The notes: generated by a model from the sequence alone, not told the origin. 61,273 nucleotides of DNA from Paenibacillus sp. (GCA_023512345.1 JAILZT010000029.1:1-61273); one strand, 5' to 3'. Positions 42,051 to 51,748 are shown, numbered from the stretch's first letter. Program-made: numbers and translations.

Positions 42051-43864
42051 CTCGCCACCTCCGGTTCCACTCCGTGCACAGGCTCCCGCTTCTGACCTTG
42101 CGCCAACTCATAAAAGAGACCTTGTCGTTCCATCAGCACGGCGTATGTGCCGACTTCCGCAACCTTGCCTTCGTTCATAACAACGATCCGGTCAAAGTCC
42201 TGGATGGTAGTCAGTCGGTGCGCTACCGCGATCATTGTACGGCCTTCAAACAACCGGTCCAAAGCCGTCTTTACTTCTGATTCGGATACATTATCCAATG
42301 CAGATGTTGCTTCGTCCAGCAGAACGATTCGGGGGTTGCGAATCAACAGGCGCGCGATGGCAATCCGCTGCTTCTGGCCACCTGAAAGCTTCATGCCGCG
42401 GTCACCGATTAATGTATCGTACCCTAGTGGAAGATTGAGGATGAACTCATGGGCAAATGCGTCCTTAGCCGCCTGTTCCATTTCTTCGTCCGTCGCTTCG
42501 GGAGATCCGAACTTGATGTTATCCCGAATGGAAAGACCGAATAAATGGGATTCCTGGGACACATAACCCACTTGTCCTCTCAAGTCCTGAAAACTAAGAT
42601 GCTGCACCGGAATGCCGTCTAATTCAATAGAGCCTGCTTGCGGATCATAGAATCTGCATATTAATTTAAGCAAGGTCGATTTGCCGTTGCCGCTGCCGCC
42701 CACGATCGCCACCCGCTCACCGGGGAGAATGTCCAGCGTAAAATCGCGAATCACCATTGGACGGTTCAAATAATGAAAGGATAACCCGTGAAAGGATATC
42801 CGGCCTTTGGGATCTCTTAATGGAATAGGGTTCTCTGGCTCTTCTACTTCTGGTTTCAGTAACATTAACTTGTGCAGAGGATACGCTTGCTGCAGGAGCA
42901 TGCTTTGTTCCGCAATGTTTCCTATCAATTGGGACAACTTCTCCATCACAATGGAATAGATTAGAAAGAAGGATAAGAAAGCGCCCACCGTCAAGCTCCC
43001 CTCCCTAATTAACCAATAGCCTGCGGCAAAAAGTCCAACGGAGCCCGCCTGAAAGAACATCTTGCGCAGCCCCCAACGGGAATGAAGAAAGAAAACCCAT
43101 TTCAGGGTGCTGTTTGTTACGGCTTCATATTTCTTCATCCCCCGCTGCAAATCCCAATCCTCTACAGCATAGGCGCGAAATTCCCGAATCCCAAAGACCG
43201 TCTCATGGATTTTCCGGTTAAATTCAATCCGGTCATTGTTCATGTTTTTGCTCCAGTGGGCCATCTTACGGTCAAAGTAGGGTCCGAACAAGTAATAGAC
43301 AAAAAAGAATGGAACCGCAGCAAGCGTTAAAACCACATTTCCCTGTACCATCATAATGACAGCCAGCATTACAAAAATGGCTGTTTCGAACATTTCCGGG
43401 AAAAATCCCGTGTACAAGCGTTGAACGGCTTTGACCTGGTTGTTCATCAGCGACAGGCTCTCCCCTACCGGATGCTGCTCATAATAAGAGAAGCCAAGCT
43501 TCCGCAGATGCTGAAACACAGCCAATTGCAGATCTCTTGCGGCTTTTGCCCCCACAGACCGCTGAAATGAATTCCTAAGCAGGGCGGCGGCAATCGTAAT
43601 TGCCACAACGCCAATTAACAATACAATCAAGCGGGAAAAGGCACCGTAATCTTTGGCCGGAATGATCTCGTCAATTAAACGTTCAATCACCTTTGGAAAA
43701 ACAAGCTCTCCCCCGGCAGTCAACAGACCACAGCACACCATCACAGTCAGCGGACCGATGTATGGCTTTACATAGGAAATGAGCCACAAGTACAAACGAA
43801 AACCGGATTGTTCTTTCTTCGTTTTTGGGTTACTTTCCAATTCTGATGCAGTTATCGGATTCAT
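42047..43864 (-). CDS. ABC exporter half-transporter (first subunit)
   Basis: A 605-residue membrane-ATPase fusion. A membrane domain (about 25-330) precedes an ATPase domain with Walker A GGSGNGKST, signature LSGGQKQR, Walker B IVLLDEATSALD and H-loop AHR. Both this and its partner keep the catalytic glutamate, so neither ATPase site looks degenerate. Start and stop overlap the neighbouring genes by four bases on each side, a fully coupled three-gene operon. The product may be homodimeric or pair with the next gene. Confidence 0.9.
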   Translation of the reverse strand: MNPITASELESNPKTKKEQSGFRLYLWLISYVKPYIGPLTVMVCCGLLTAGGELVFPKVIERLIDEIIPAKDYGAFSRLIVLLIGVVAITIAAALLRNSFQRSVGAKAARDLQLAVFQHLRKLGFSYYEQHPVGESLSLMNNQVKAVQRLYTGFFPEMFETAIFVMLAVIMMVQGNVVLTLAAVPFFFVYYLFGPYFDRKMAHWSKNMNNDRIEFNRKIHETVFGIREFRAYAVEDWDLQRGMKKYEAVTNSTLKWVFFLHSRWGLRKMFFQAGSVGLFAAGYWLIREGSLTVGAFLSFFLIYSIVMEKLSQLIGNIAEQSMLLQQAYPLHKLMLLKPEVEEPENPIPLRDPKGRISFHGLSFHYLNRPMVIRDFTLDILPGERVAIVGGSGNGKSTLLKLICRFYDPQAGSIELDGIPVQHLSFQDLRGQVGYVSQESHLFGLSIRDNIKFGSPEATDEEMEQAAKDAFAHEFILNLPLGYDTLIGDRGMKLSGGQKQRIAIARLLIRNPRIVLLDEATSALDNVSESEVKTALDRLFEGRTMIAVAHRLTTIQDFDRIVVMNEGKVAEVGTYAVLMERQGLFYELAQGQKREPVHGVEPEVAR

Positions 43865-44853
43865 CCCGTCACATCCAAATGGTTATTATCCTGTCGTAAT
43901 TTCGCCAAGCATTCTTTCAAATGATCGCACGCCCACTTTTCCTGATCCTTGTTCTCATATTGTCTGTTCGTTACTTCAATGGCGTTGATCAGGAAATAAT
44001 AAATATCATAGAGCAGTCTTCTGCTCTTTTCTTCGGATGTACCGAGCATTTCCAATCCATACCCTTCATTGAAAGCCTCTTTATAAGCCAGGTAATTAAA
44101 ATTGAATTCGATAAGCGGATCTCCCCAAAAAGCTCTTTCCCAATCTATGATCCCGGCTATTTCCATTCGCTCATTGATGATGACGTTTCCATCCCACAAA
44201 TCATAGTGAATGAAACGAGGTTCGATTACCAAGTCAAGAGAAGAATAATTACTTTTGAGCAGGTCGTAGAGGTCGTTATAGTCCACCTGCAACGCAACGT
44301 TCAGTTCGATCCCATCCTTCAAAATGTCACGAATCTTCTTATCAAAAGCCTCTCTCCATGAAACAGTCTGTTTGCTAGGCTTGTGGATATGCCCGAACCG
44401 TTCCCCTTTGATCTCATTAATTTTTCTGGCATACGCACCGATTTCCCTGTCGATCCGCTTGTGCTCTGCTTCCGTCAGCTTCGGCCTAAGCTCCAGCATG
44501 GACACACCTTCTATGATTTCCATTATAAAATATTCACAAGGAAGGATTTCCCTGGACTGATCGAAGAAATGAACCTTGGGAACGGGAATTCCCTGGGAAG
44601 ACATAAGCTCCATAACCAGTACTTCCGTTTCTATGATGTTCTCCTCAAAGCGGAGTACCTTTGTTTCCGGCGATGGTGCAACCTTAATTATGTATTCCTT
44701 ATCTTTATTGATACCGATCCGGTAGGCAGTATTAAAGAAACCACCCTTCAACTCTTCAAGCGTTGTGATGAGGGCTTTCTCCCCAAATGCCCGCTTGATA
44801 ATACTCGCTATTTCCTTTTCATTAAGTTTTGGTTGCGTAACACTATGACTCAT
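43861..44853 (-). CDS. APH-family phosphotransferase (kinase-like)
   Basis: A 330-residue protein of the aminoglycoside/choline kinase fold. It shows the ATP lysine in YIIKVAPS, the catalytic loop FIHYDLWDGNVI (HxDxxxxN) and the metal-binding GIIDWERAFWGDP. The ATG at 44853 has AGGAGG seven bases upstream. The family includes antibiotic, sugar and homoserine kinases, so the substrate cannot be read from sequence. Coupling to two ABC exporters suggests drug inactivation plus export, or export of a phosphorylated product. Confidence 0.82.
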   Translation of the reverse strand: MSHSVTQPKLNEKEIASIIKRAFGEKALITTLEELKGGFFNTAYRIGINKDKEYIIKVAPSPETKVLRFEENIIETEVLVMELMSSQGIPVPKVHFFDQSREILPCEYFIMEIIEGVSMLELRPKLTEAEHKRIDREIGAYARKINEIKGERFGHIHKPSKQTVSWREAFDKKIRDILKDGIELNVALQVDYNDLYDLLKSNYSSLDLVIEPRFIHYDLWDGNVIINERMEIAGIIDWERAFWGDPLIEFNFNYLAYKEAFNEGYGLEMLGTSEEKSRRLLYDIYYFLINAIEVTNRQYENKDQEKWACDHLKECLAKLRQDNNHLDVTG

Positions 44854-45024
44854 AAACAATCCTCCTTAAGGTTAATTTCCCTTGAACCATTCTACGAAAG
44901 AAAAGTACCCCATCTATGCTGAATAGATTGAGGTACCTTTCATTAGCGAGTATATCTTGATGTTCTGAGGCACTTTTAGTTAACTGATCAGCTCCAATTA
45001 CAAATTACATTTATATAGTAAAAA

Positions 45025-45030
45025 TGTCAA
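45025..45030 (-). promoter_or_regulatory. -35 box of a promoter candidate for the kinase/exporter operon
   Basis: A perfect TTGACA on the minus strand; 17 bases later stands TAATTT, a poor -10. The rest of the 383-base gap (44854-45236) is AT-rich and shows no gene. Confidence 0.4.
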
Positions 45031-45090
45031 CATATTTATTTGTCATATGCACAAATAACTTTTACATAATTTTATGATTTATATTATAAT

Positions 45091-45105
45091 TTGTTCATTT
45101 GTTTA
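45091..45105 (+). repeat. Copy of the sugar-locus element TTGTTCATTTGTTTA
   Basis: An exact 15-base match to 38940-38954 in the LacI/sugar promoter gap. Here it lies about 60 bases upstream of the -35 of the kinase/exporter operon, which suggests shared regulation or chance in AT-rich DNA. Confidence 0.5.
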
Positions 45106-45161
45106 TTTTGGGCGACAAGATAATAAAACGAACTAATGAAATACACATTTTGAGCCACACC

Positions 45162-45205
45162 AAAAAGGACCAAAAGCAGCCGCAGCTGAACTTTTGATCC
45201 TTTTA
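45162..45205 (-). terminator. Terminator of the hem operon
   Basis: AAAAGGA.CAAAAG pairs with CTTTTG.TCCTTTT (45163-45204) around a CAGC-rich loop, with T-runs on the minus strand. It lies 31 bases after the pseudouridine synthase gene. Confidence 0.85.
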
Positions 45206-45236
45206 AATAACACAGCGCCTTAGATGTTAAATCAAC

Positions 45237-46190
45237 TTAAACATGTGATTCTCCACTCAGTTGGGCACGCAGTCGCAGCATATCTTCCGGCAGTGGGTCG
45301 ATAATCTCCAGCTTTTCTCCGCTCCATGGATGTCTGAAAGAGAGTGATTCCCCATGAAGCGCCTGTCGATCGAAATCCAACTTGATATTATGCTTGCTTT
45401 TGGAGGAATCAACCTCGTCATACAACACATCACCAATAAGTGGATGCCCCATGTGGCTTAGGTGAACACGAATTTGGTGGGTGCGGCCCGTCTCCAGTTG
45501 AACATGCAACAGAGTGGCTTCATTCAAAACTTCACGCCCAACGATCCGCGTCACAGCAGGCTGTCCACCCGGGGATACTCTCCTCCGAGCCGCATGATGG
45601 CGATCACGGCCAATCGGTTGGTCTATCACTTTAAGACCTGGAGATACTTTACCTTTTACGATGGCTACATACAGCCTTGATATGGTCTTGGCACGCATTT
45701 CTTCGTCTAGAATTTGCTGTGCGAATTCATTTTTGGCATAGAGAACTGGACCGGTAGTGTCTTTGTCTAACCGATGAATATGGCGGACAGCTACTGCTTC
45801 TCCCGTTGAAGCATAGTGAGCAGCTACCAAGTTATCCAGCGTTACTCCTTTACCACTACCATCGGGATGAACTGCGACTCCAGCGGGTTTATGAACGACA
45901 AGACAAAAATCATCCTCATGCAACACCTGAACCTCTTCCCAAATGGGCTCAATACCCGCTTCTTTGTCGGGAAACAATGCCAGGCGCAAGCGATCCCCTT
46001 TCCACTGAATTCCACCCTCACGACGAAGGCGTACATGCAGCTTCTCAGGCATACGAACCGTTTCCAGCAGCCACTTATCAATCGCAGCTTCCTTATCTTC
46101 TGCACCTGTAATCACTTTTCCAGGAGTAGCTTCCAGCCACTCCCCGCGTCTTGCCCAGCGTCCTCCGCCTGAACCTGCCAAGCTCATCAT
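45237..46190 (-). CDS. RluA-family pseudouridine synthase
   Basis: A 317-residue RNA-modifying enzyme that isomerises uridine in rRNA or tRNA. The catalytic Asp lies in HRLDKDTTG (about residue 140), followed by KTISRLYVAIVKG and ETGRTHQIRVHLSHMGHPLIGD. No S4 domain motif is clear in the N-terminus. It overlaps the hemL stop by four bases (ATGA), so it is the last gene of the hem operon. Which RNA site it modifies cannot be told. Confidence 0.9.
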   Translation of the reverse strand: MMSLAGSGGGRWARRGEWLEATPGKVITGAEDKEAAIDKWLLETVRMPEKLHVRLRREGGIQWKGDRLRLALFPDKEAGIEPIWEEVQVLHEDDFCLVVHKPAGVAVHPDGSGKGVTLDNLVAAHYASTGEAVAVRHIHRLDKDTTGPVLYAKNEFAQQILDEEMRAKTISRLYVAIVKGKVSPGLKVIDQPIGRDRHHAARRRVSPGGQPAVTRIVGREVLNEATLLHVQLETGRTHQIRVHLSHMGHPLIGDVLYDEVDSSKSKHNIKLDFDRQALHGESLSFRHPWSGEKLEIIDPLPEDMLRLRAQLSGESHV

Positions 46191-47488
46191 AACGACTTCA
46201 GGGCACGGTAATGCCCTTCAATCGTATCGTCAATGTCCTGTTCACTATGCACTGCAGATATGAACATACCCTCGAACTGAGAAGGCGGCACACTAATTCC
46301 CTGTCCCAGCATTTCTCCAAAATAACGGCGGAAGGTATCCAGATTACTTGCCTTAGCCGTATCATAATTGGTGACTGGTCCCTCTGTGAAGAATGGGCAG
46401 ACCATGGAACCTACGCGATTAATGGTCAACGGAATTCCAACCTCCAAAGCGTTGCGCATTAGGCCTTGCTCCAGACGGCTTCCTAATAATTCCAGCCGAT
46501 CATAGACTTCAGGTGTCAGCAGTTTAAGAGTGGTTAATCCCGCAGTCATCGCCAGCGGATTGCCGCTAAGCGTACCGGCTTGGTAGATGGGTCCCGAGGG
46601 AGCCATTTTTTCCATAATATCTCTTCGTCCACCATAAGCACCAACCGGCAATCCTCCGCCGATAACTTTACCGAAACAGGTAAGGTCCGGAGTCATTCCG
46701 AAAAGTCCTTGCGCGCTGCTGTACCCAACTCGGAAACCCGTCATCACTTCGTCAAAAATAAGCAAAGCTCCGTAACCCGTAGTCACCTTACGCAATCCTT
46801 CCAAGAACCCCGCTTGCGGTGGCACTACACCCATGTTACCCGCAATCGGCTCGACGATAATAGCCGCAATCTCATTGCCGTAACGTTCGAAGGCTATCTT
46901 AACCGCTTCCAAATCATTATAGGGCACAGTAATAGTATTCATCGCCACACCATCGGGAACACCCGGGCTGTCCGGTAATCCCAACGTTGCCACACCGGAG
47001 CCAGCTTTGATCAGCAGACTGTCTGCATGGCCATGGTAGGAACCTTCGAACTTGAGGATTTTATTGCGCCCCGTGAAGCCGCGTGCTAATCGGATAGCGC
47101 TCATAGTTGCTTCGGTACCGGAATTAACCATACGTACGATATCTACGGAAGGCACACGATCAACGACTGTTTTAGCCATCTCCGTTTCCAGCAGCGTGGG
47201 AGCCCCAAAGCTTGTCCCTTTCACCGCTGCTTTCTGTAGTGCTGTAACTACTTCTGGATGAGCATGTCCCATAATGAGCGGGCCCCAAGAAAGAACATAA
47301 TCGATAAAAGTATTGCCATCAATATCGTAAATTCGAGATCCTTCTCCCCGATCCACATAAATCGGTGTCAATCCGACGGATTTGAATGCCCGAACCGGGC
47401 TGTTCACTCCACCAGGTATAAACTGCTTAGCCTCTTCAAAAGCGTTCCGGGAAGCCTCTTCCCGGCGTGCTACACGTTCTATACTCAT
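46187..47488 (-). CDS. hemL: Glutamate-1-semialdehyde 2,1-aminomutase
   Basis: A 433-residue PLP aminomutase that forms 5-aminolevulinate in the C5 pathway. It has FIPGGVNSPVRAFKSVG at the N-terminus, the cofactor Asp in LLIFDEVMTGFRVG and the PLP lysine in GKVIGGGLPVGAYGG. Length is standard. It follows hemB by 26 bases, with AGGAG before the ATG. With hemA it makes the first committed precursor for the whole operon. Confidence 0.97.
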   Translation of the reverse strand: MSIERVARREEASRNAFEEAKQFIPGGVNSPVRAFKSVGLTPIYVDRGEGSRIYDIDGNTFIDYVLSWGPLIMGHAHPEVVTALQKAAVKGTSFGAPTLLETEMAKTVVDRVPSVDIVRMVNSGTEATMSAIRLARGFTGRNKILKFEGSYHGHADSLLIKAGSGVATLGLPDSPGVPDGVAMNTITVPYNDLEAVKIAFERYGNEIAAIIVEPIAGNMGVVPPQAGFLEGLRKVTTGYGALLIFDEVMTGFRVGYSSAQGLFGMTPDLTCFGKVIGGGLPVGAYGGRRDIMEKMAPSGPIYQAGTLSGNPLAMTAGLTTLKLLTPEVYDRLELLGSRLEQGLMRNALEVGIPLTINRVGSMVCPFFTEGPVTNYDTAKASNLDTFRRYFGEMLGQGISVPPSQFEGMFISAVHSEQDIDDTIEGHYRALKSL

Positions 47489-47514
47489 ATGTTCCCACTC
47501 CTGTCCTGTTCTTA

Positions 47515-48513
47515 TTAATCACGCAGCCAGCGGGCAGCATCTTTTGAAAAATAAGTTATGATAATATCCGCTCCAGCGCGCTTCATACCTATCAGCATTT
47601 CCAGTACAATCCGTTTCTCATCGATCCAGCCTTGCTGTGCAGCCGCCTTCACCATGGAATATTCGCCGCTAACGTTATAGGCAACCAATGGCAGGTCGAA
47701 TTGGTCACGAATAGTCCGAATAACATCCAGATACGCAAGCGCAGGTTTGACCATCAGCATGTCCGCACCCTCAAGTACATCCGAATCCGCTTCGCGAATC
47801 GCCTCCCGCAGATTGGCAGGGTCCATTTGATAGGTTTTGCGATCACCGAATTGGGGTGCAGAATCGGCAGCCTCCCGGAAAGGACCATAGAAAGCCGATG
47901 CGTATTTCACAGAATAAGCCATGATAGGCACATGTTCAAATCCAGCCTCGTCCAATCCGGTTCGAATAGCCGCTACATATCCATCCATCATATTGGACGG
48001 TGCAATGATATCCGCCCCAGCTTGCGCTTGCGATACAGCCGTACGGGTTAGCAGCGTAAGTGAAGGATCATTTAGCACATCCCCATGCACCACTCCATCG
48101 ACAGTATGCGTATGTACCATCCCACAATGTCCATGATCCGTGAATTCGCACAGACAAGTATCTGCTATGACCAGCAGTTCTGGGTGCCATTTTTTGATCA
48201 GGCGTGTTGCCTCCTGCACAATTCCATTCTCATCAAAACCGGAAGATCCAACAGCATCCTTAGTCTCCGGAATCCCAAACAACAACACAGCGGGAATCCC
48301 CAACGCAAAAATTTCATCTACTTCTTCCTTCAGTGTGTCCAACGAGAAATGATACACCCCCGGCATGGAGCTAATCTCATTCTTCACACCCGTACCATAG
48401 GTCACAAAAATCGGCTGAACAAAATCCAGCACATTAAGCGTTGTCTCACGCACCATTCCGCGTATACCTGCAGAACCGCGTAAACGGCGATGCCGTGTAA
48501 TAGGAAAACTCAT
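47515..48513 (-). CDS. hemB: Porphobilinogen synthase (delta-aminolevulinate dehydratase)
   Basis: A 332-residue enzyme joining two 5-aminolevulinates. Schiff-base lysines lie in YSVKYASAFYGPFREA and MLMVKPALAYLD. The zinc-binding cysteines DTCLCEFTDHGHCG are present, so this is a Zn-dependent form. AGGAGGT stands seven bases before the ATG. It follows the cobA-hemD fusion by 57 bases. Confidence 0.97.
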   Translation of the reverse strand: MSFPITRHRRLRGSAGIRGMVRETTLNVLDFVQPIFVTYGTGVKNEISSMPGVYHFSLDTLKEEVDEIFALGIPAVLLFGIPETKDAVGSSGFDENGIVQEATRLIKKWHPELLVIADTCLCEFTDHGHCGMVHTHTVDGVVHGDVLNDPSLTLLTRTAVSQAQAGADIIAPSNMMDGYVAAIRTGLDEAGFEHVPIMAYSVKYASAFYGPFREAADSAPQFGDRKTYQMDPANLREAIREADSDVLEGADMLMVKPALAYLDVIRTIRDQFDLPLVAYNVSGEYSMVKAAAQQGWIDEKRIVLEMLIGMKRAGADIIITYFSKDAARWLRD

Positions 48514-48570
48514 TAGGGTACCTCCTGAAAGTATAGTGTTATTAAAATGATATGGATATTAGTTTGAACA

Positions 48571-50121
48571 CTACAACCGACCCTTAGACTCCGCATTCCA
48601 GCGGCACAACTCAGCCACCAGTCCTTCGATCGTTGCTTCAGCAGCAAGCAGGCCAGGAGTAAGACCAGCCTCTATGGCTGTCTTTTCTGTAACGGGGCCG
48701 ATGCAAGCGATTTTGACGTTGGCTAGCAACGGCAGCGGATCTTCGATTCCCATCCGTTTCAGGATTTGCAGGAAATTGTGAACCGTCGAGGAACTGGTAA
48801 AGGTAACTGCATGAATGCGCCCCTCCTCCAGCAGCTTCAACAGCTCATCATCATCTTCGCCGGTCACTACGGTTTCATACGTATCCGCTTCGGTGACCTG
48901 AAGACCGAGCTCCTTAAGCTTGTCCGGCAGCCAGTCGCGAGCCAAATCGCCGCGCGGCAGCAATACCTTTTGCCCCGGCAGCAGCTCTGGCCCAAGGGCC
49001 TCGATAAGTCCTTCCGCCTGAAAGCGGGCGGGCAGCTCTTCCGCAACCAATCCACGCTGTGCAAGTGCGGAAGCTGTAGCTGGACCTACCGCGGCTATCC
49101 GGGCATGGTACAATCCCCGAATATCCACGCTCAGCTCCGTCAAATGACGGAAGAAAAACTCCACTCCATTCGGACTGGTGAAGAATACCCAATCATAATT
49201 CTCTAACCCAGCAAGCGCTGCGGCGATTTCTGCTTGTTGTTCTTCGCCTCTAGGCATAACCGTCTCTATAACCGGGAATTCGTAAGGCTCCCCGCCTAAG
49301 TCATCTATTCGATCCACAAGCTCACTCGCTTGGCTGCGTGCACGCGTGACAACGATACGCTTGCCGAAAAGCGGCATCGCCTCGGCCCACATCAACTGTT
49401 CCCGCTGGAGCACGACATCGCCAACAACAATAACTGCTGGCGGCTGGAAATTAGCATCTTTAACCTTCGCCTCGATATCCGCAAGCGTGCCGACTATTGT
49501 CTCCTGCTCCGCCCTTGTTCCCCAACGCACCAGCGCGACTGGAGTTTCCGGTGGGCGTCCATGCTTGATAAGCTGTGCGCTGATATAACCAAGCTTCGCT
49601 ACACCCATCAGAAATACCAGTGTACCTGTTGCATTCGTCAGCTTCTCCCAATTGATGGAGTAATCGAGCTTTTCCGGGTTCTCATGACCGGTAATTATGG
49701 ATAGAGACGAAGTATGATCGCGATGGGTTACAGGAATACCCGCATAAGCCGGTACGCTGATGGCAGAGGTGATTCCCGGAACGATTTCGTAAGGAATACC
49801 ATGTCTACGCAGAAGCTCAGCTTCTTCCCCCACCCGTCCAAAGATCGTAGGGTCGCCACCCTTCAAGCGTACAACCGTCTTCCCCTGCAGTGCGAGATCT
49901 ACGAGCAGTTGATTAATCTCCTCTTGCTTCATCGTGTGCCGATCCGGGCGTTTGCCTACATAAATTTTTTCCCCGCCAGGCTTCATCCACTTCAATAGCC
50001 TAGGACTCGCCAGCCGATCATATACTAGTACATCGCCTTTTTTAATGCAGTCCAGACCCTTAACCGTAATCAGCTTCGCGTCACCAGGACCTGCACCGAC
50101 CAAATATACTTTCCCCGTCAT
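48571..50121 (-). CDS. cobA-hemD: Fused uroporphyrinogen-III C-methyltransferase / uroporphyrinogen-III synthase (CobA-HemD)
   Basis: A 516-residue two-domain protein. Residues 1-240 form a SUMT/CobA methyltransferase (VYLVGAGPGDAKLITVKGLD, VVRLKGGDPTIFGR, the GIPVTHRD segment) that makes precorrin-2 with SAM. Residues 250-505 form HemD (KRIVVTRARSQASELVDRI, FTSPNGVEFFF, ...TFTSSSTVHNFL), which closes hydroxymethylbilane to uroporphyrinogen III. The fusion puts the last common step and the first siroheme/cobalamin step on one chain. In B. subtilis hemD is a separate gene. It follows hemC by four bases. Confidence 0.95.
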   Translation of the reverse strand: MTGKVYLVGAGPGDAKLITVKGLDCIKKGDVLVYDRLASPRLLKWMKPGGEKIYVGKRPDRHTMKQEEINQLLVDLALQGKTVVRLKGGDPTIFGRVGEEAELLRRHGIPYEIVPGITSAISVPAYAGIPVTHRDHTSSLSIITGHENPEKLDYSINWEKLTNATGTLVFLMGVAKLGYISAQLIKHGRPPETPVALVRWGTRAEQETIVGTLADIEAKVKDANFQPPAVIVVGDVVLQREQLMWAEAMPLFGKRIVVTRARSQASELVDRIDDLGGEPYEFPVIETVMPRGEEQQAEIAAALAGLENYDWVFFTSPNGVEFFFRHLTELSVDIRGLYHARIAAVGPATASALAQRGLVAEELPARFQAEGLIEALGPELLPGQKVLLPRGDLARDWLPDKLKELGLQVTEADTYETVVTGEDDDELLKLLEEGRIHAVTFTSSSTVHNFLQILKRMGIEDPLPLLANVKIACIGPVTEKTAIEAGLTPGLLAAEATIEGLVAELCRWNAESKGRL

Positions 50122-50125
50122 TTCC

Positions 50126-51094
50126 TCATCCCCTTACATCTGCCAAAATCTTCTCTGCTCCCTGGGCAATCAGCTTCTTCGCAACCTCTTCCCCCAGTAC
50201 AACAGGGTCCACACCCGTACAGGTTTCTTTTAAAATCGTAGCACCGTCCGGTGTTCCCACCATGCCAGTTAACGAAATCGTCCGTTTTGCACCCACAGCA
50301 GGGTCAACTCCAACATCATTCACCTCAGCATCCAATACGGCAAAAGCACCAATCGGCACCTGACAGCCACCGTTCAGTGCACCTAAAAAAGTACGCTCTG
50401 CTGAAACAGTCAGCGATGTATTCTCATCATTATAGATGGCAAGCAGGTCACGCAGCTCGCTGTCATCCTCACGACACTCTATCCCAAGTGCACCCTGACC
50501 TACGGCGGGCAGGCATATTTCCGTTGGCAAATACTCACTCACACGATCTTCCCATCCCATACGTGCAAGTCCTGCAGCAGCAAGTAAAATCGCATCGTAC
50601 TCACCATTCTCCAGCCTGCGAAGACGGGAGTCAATATTCCCACGAATTGATTCAATAATCAGATCAGGACGCAGCGCAGCAAGCTGACTGGAGCGGCGAA
50701 GACTGCTCGTTCCAACACGTGCTCCCTGCGGCAGATTTTCCAGACTAACTCCCCCTACTGAAATGAGACAATCCCGTGGATCTGCGCGTCTAGGTACAGC
50801 ACCATTCATTAAGCCTTCCGGCAGTTCGGAGGGCATATCCTTCATACTATGCACAGCCATGTCGATTTCCTTATCGATCATCGCTTGTTCAATCTCCTTC
50901 ACGAACAACCCTTTACCGCCAACTTTGGATAAAGTAACGTCGAGGATGCGATCCCCTTTGGTGATGATTTTTTTCACCTCGAACGTAAAAAGAAATCCAT
51001 GTTCCCGGCTCAACTTTTCCAAATCAGCAATAACCTGCCCTGTCTGCGTTAAAGCCAGAGCGCTTTGTCTGCTGCCCACATTTATCGTCCGCAT
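50126..51094 (-). CDS. hemC: Porphobilinogen deaminase (hydroxymethylbilane synthase)
   Basis: A 322-residue enzyme polymerising four porphobilinogens. It begins MRTINVGSRQSALALTQT. Catalytic Asp in KDMPSELP, Arg-rich TSSLRRSSQL and the dipyrromethane-cofactor Cys244 in NGGCQVPIGA are present. The ATG at 51094 is chosen for the GGGAGG seven bases upstream; an upstream codon at 51148 would overlap the siroheme gene. Only two bases separate it from the preceding stop. Confidence 0.97.
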   Translation of the reverse strand: MRTINVGSRQSALALTQTGQVIADLEKLSREHGFLFTFEVKKIITKGDRILDVTLSKVGGKGLFVKEIEQAMIDKEIDMAVHSMKDMPSELPEGLMNGAVPRRADPRDCLISVGGVSLENLPQGARVGTSSLRRSSQLAALRPDLIIESIRGNIDSRLRRLENGEYDAILLAAAGLARMGWEDRVSEYLPTEICLPAVGQGALGIECREDDSELRDLLAIYNDENTSLTVSAERTFLGALNGGCQVPIGAFAVLDAEVNDVGVDPAVGAKRTISLTGMVGTPDGATILKETCTGVDPVVLGEEVAKKLIAQGAEKILADVRG

Positions 51095-51096
51095 CT

Positions 51097-51744
51097 CTAT
51101 TCCTCCCGATGATGTGCAATCCAGGCGTCTATAACCTCTGGACTCCACTCTATAAAGGTACCCTCTCTAATCTCATTCAACACGCCCAGACCCACAAGTT
51201 TCCTTAGCAGCCTGCTGCGAACTTCATGGGAACCCTCCCGTTGCTTGATTTCCGTACGCATATGATGTAAAAAATCCAAATAGGGTCCATATTCTTCGCC
51301 AAGTGTTTCTTCTAATAGCTCCCTGATTTCGGCAGCCGCTCCCGGAGCAGCACCAGATGTAGAGACCGCTACGGTCAACCGTCCACGCCGAACAACGCTG
51401 GGTGTAATAAAACTCCCCATTTCCGCTGTACTTGCCACATTCACAGGAATATTTAAACTACGTGCCTCCATAGCCACTTCCCTGTTCAAGGCATCATTAT
51501 GACTGGCTGCATATACGAGAAAAGTCCCTTCGGTATCTCCCGGTACAAACATCCGATTACACCAAGTAAGCAAGCTATTCTCAGCGAGTTTAGTAAGGGT
51601 ATCCGTAAGAGAAGGACTAACGACAGTAATCGCCGCCCCAGCCTCAAGTAGTCCCAGCACCTTCCGCTCAGCAACAGCTCCCCCACCGACAACTAGACAA
51701 CGTTGACCATGGCAATCCAGCATTATGGGTAAGTATACGGTCAT
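51097..51744 (-). CDS. Precorrin-2 dehydrogenase / sirohydrochlorin ferrochelatase family protein
   Basis: A 215-residue protein of the CysG N-terminal / Met8 family, converting precorrin-2 to sirohydrochlorin (and possibly inserting iron). The NAD site reads LVVGGGAVAERKVLGLLEAGA (about 18-38). NVASTAEMGSFITPSVVRRG and the catalytic-region TSGAAPGAAAEIREL follow. The ATG at 51744 has GGGGAG upstream and lies four bases after hemX. Insertion between hemX and hemC links siroheme to heme synthesis. Residues 150-215 resemble the dimerisation domain; iron insertion is not certain. Confidence 0.9.
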   Translation of the reverse strand: MTVYLPIMLDCHGQRCLVVGGGAVAERKVLGLLEAGAAITVVSPSLTDTLTKLAENSLLTWCNRMFVPGDTEGTFLVYAASHNDALNREVAMEARSLNIPVNVASTAEMGSFITPSVVRRGRLTVAVSTSGAAPGAAAEIRELLEETLGEEYGPYLDFLHHMRTEIKQREGSHEVRSRLLRKLVGLGVLNEIREGTFIEWSPEVIDAWIAHHREE

Positions 51745-51748
51745 TAGG

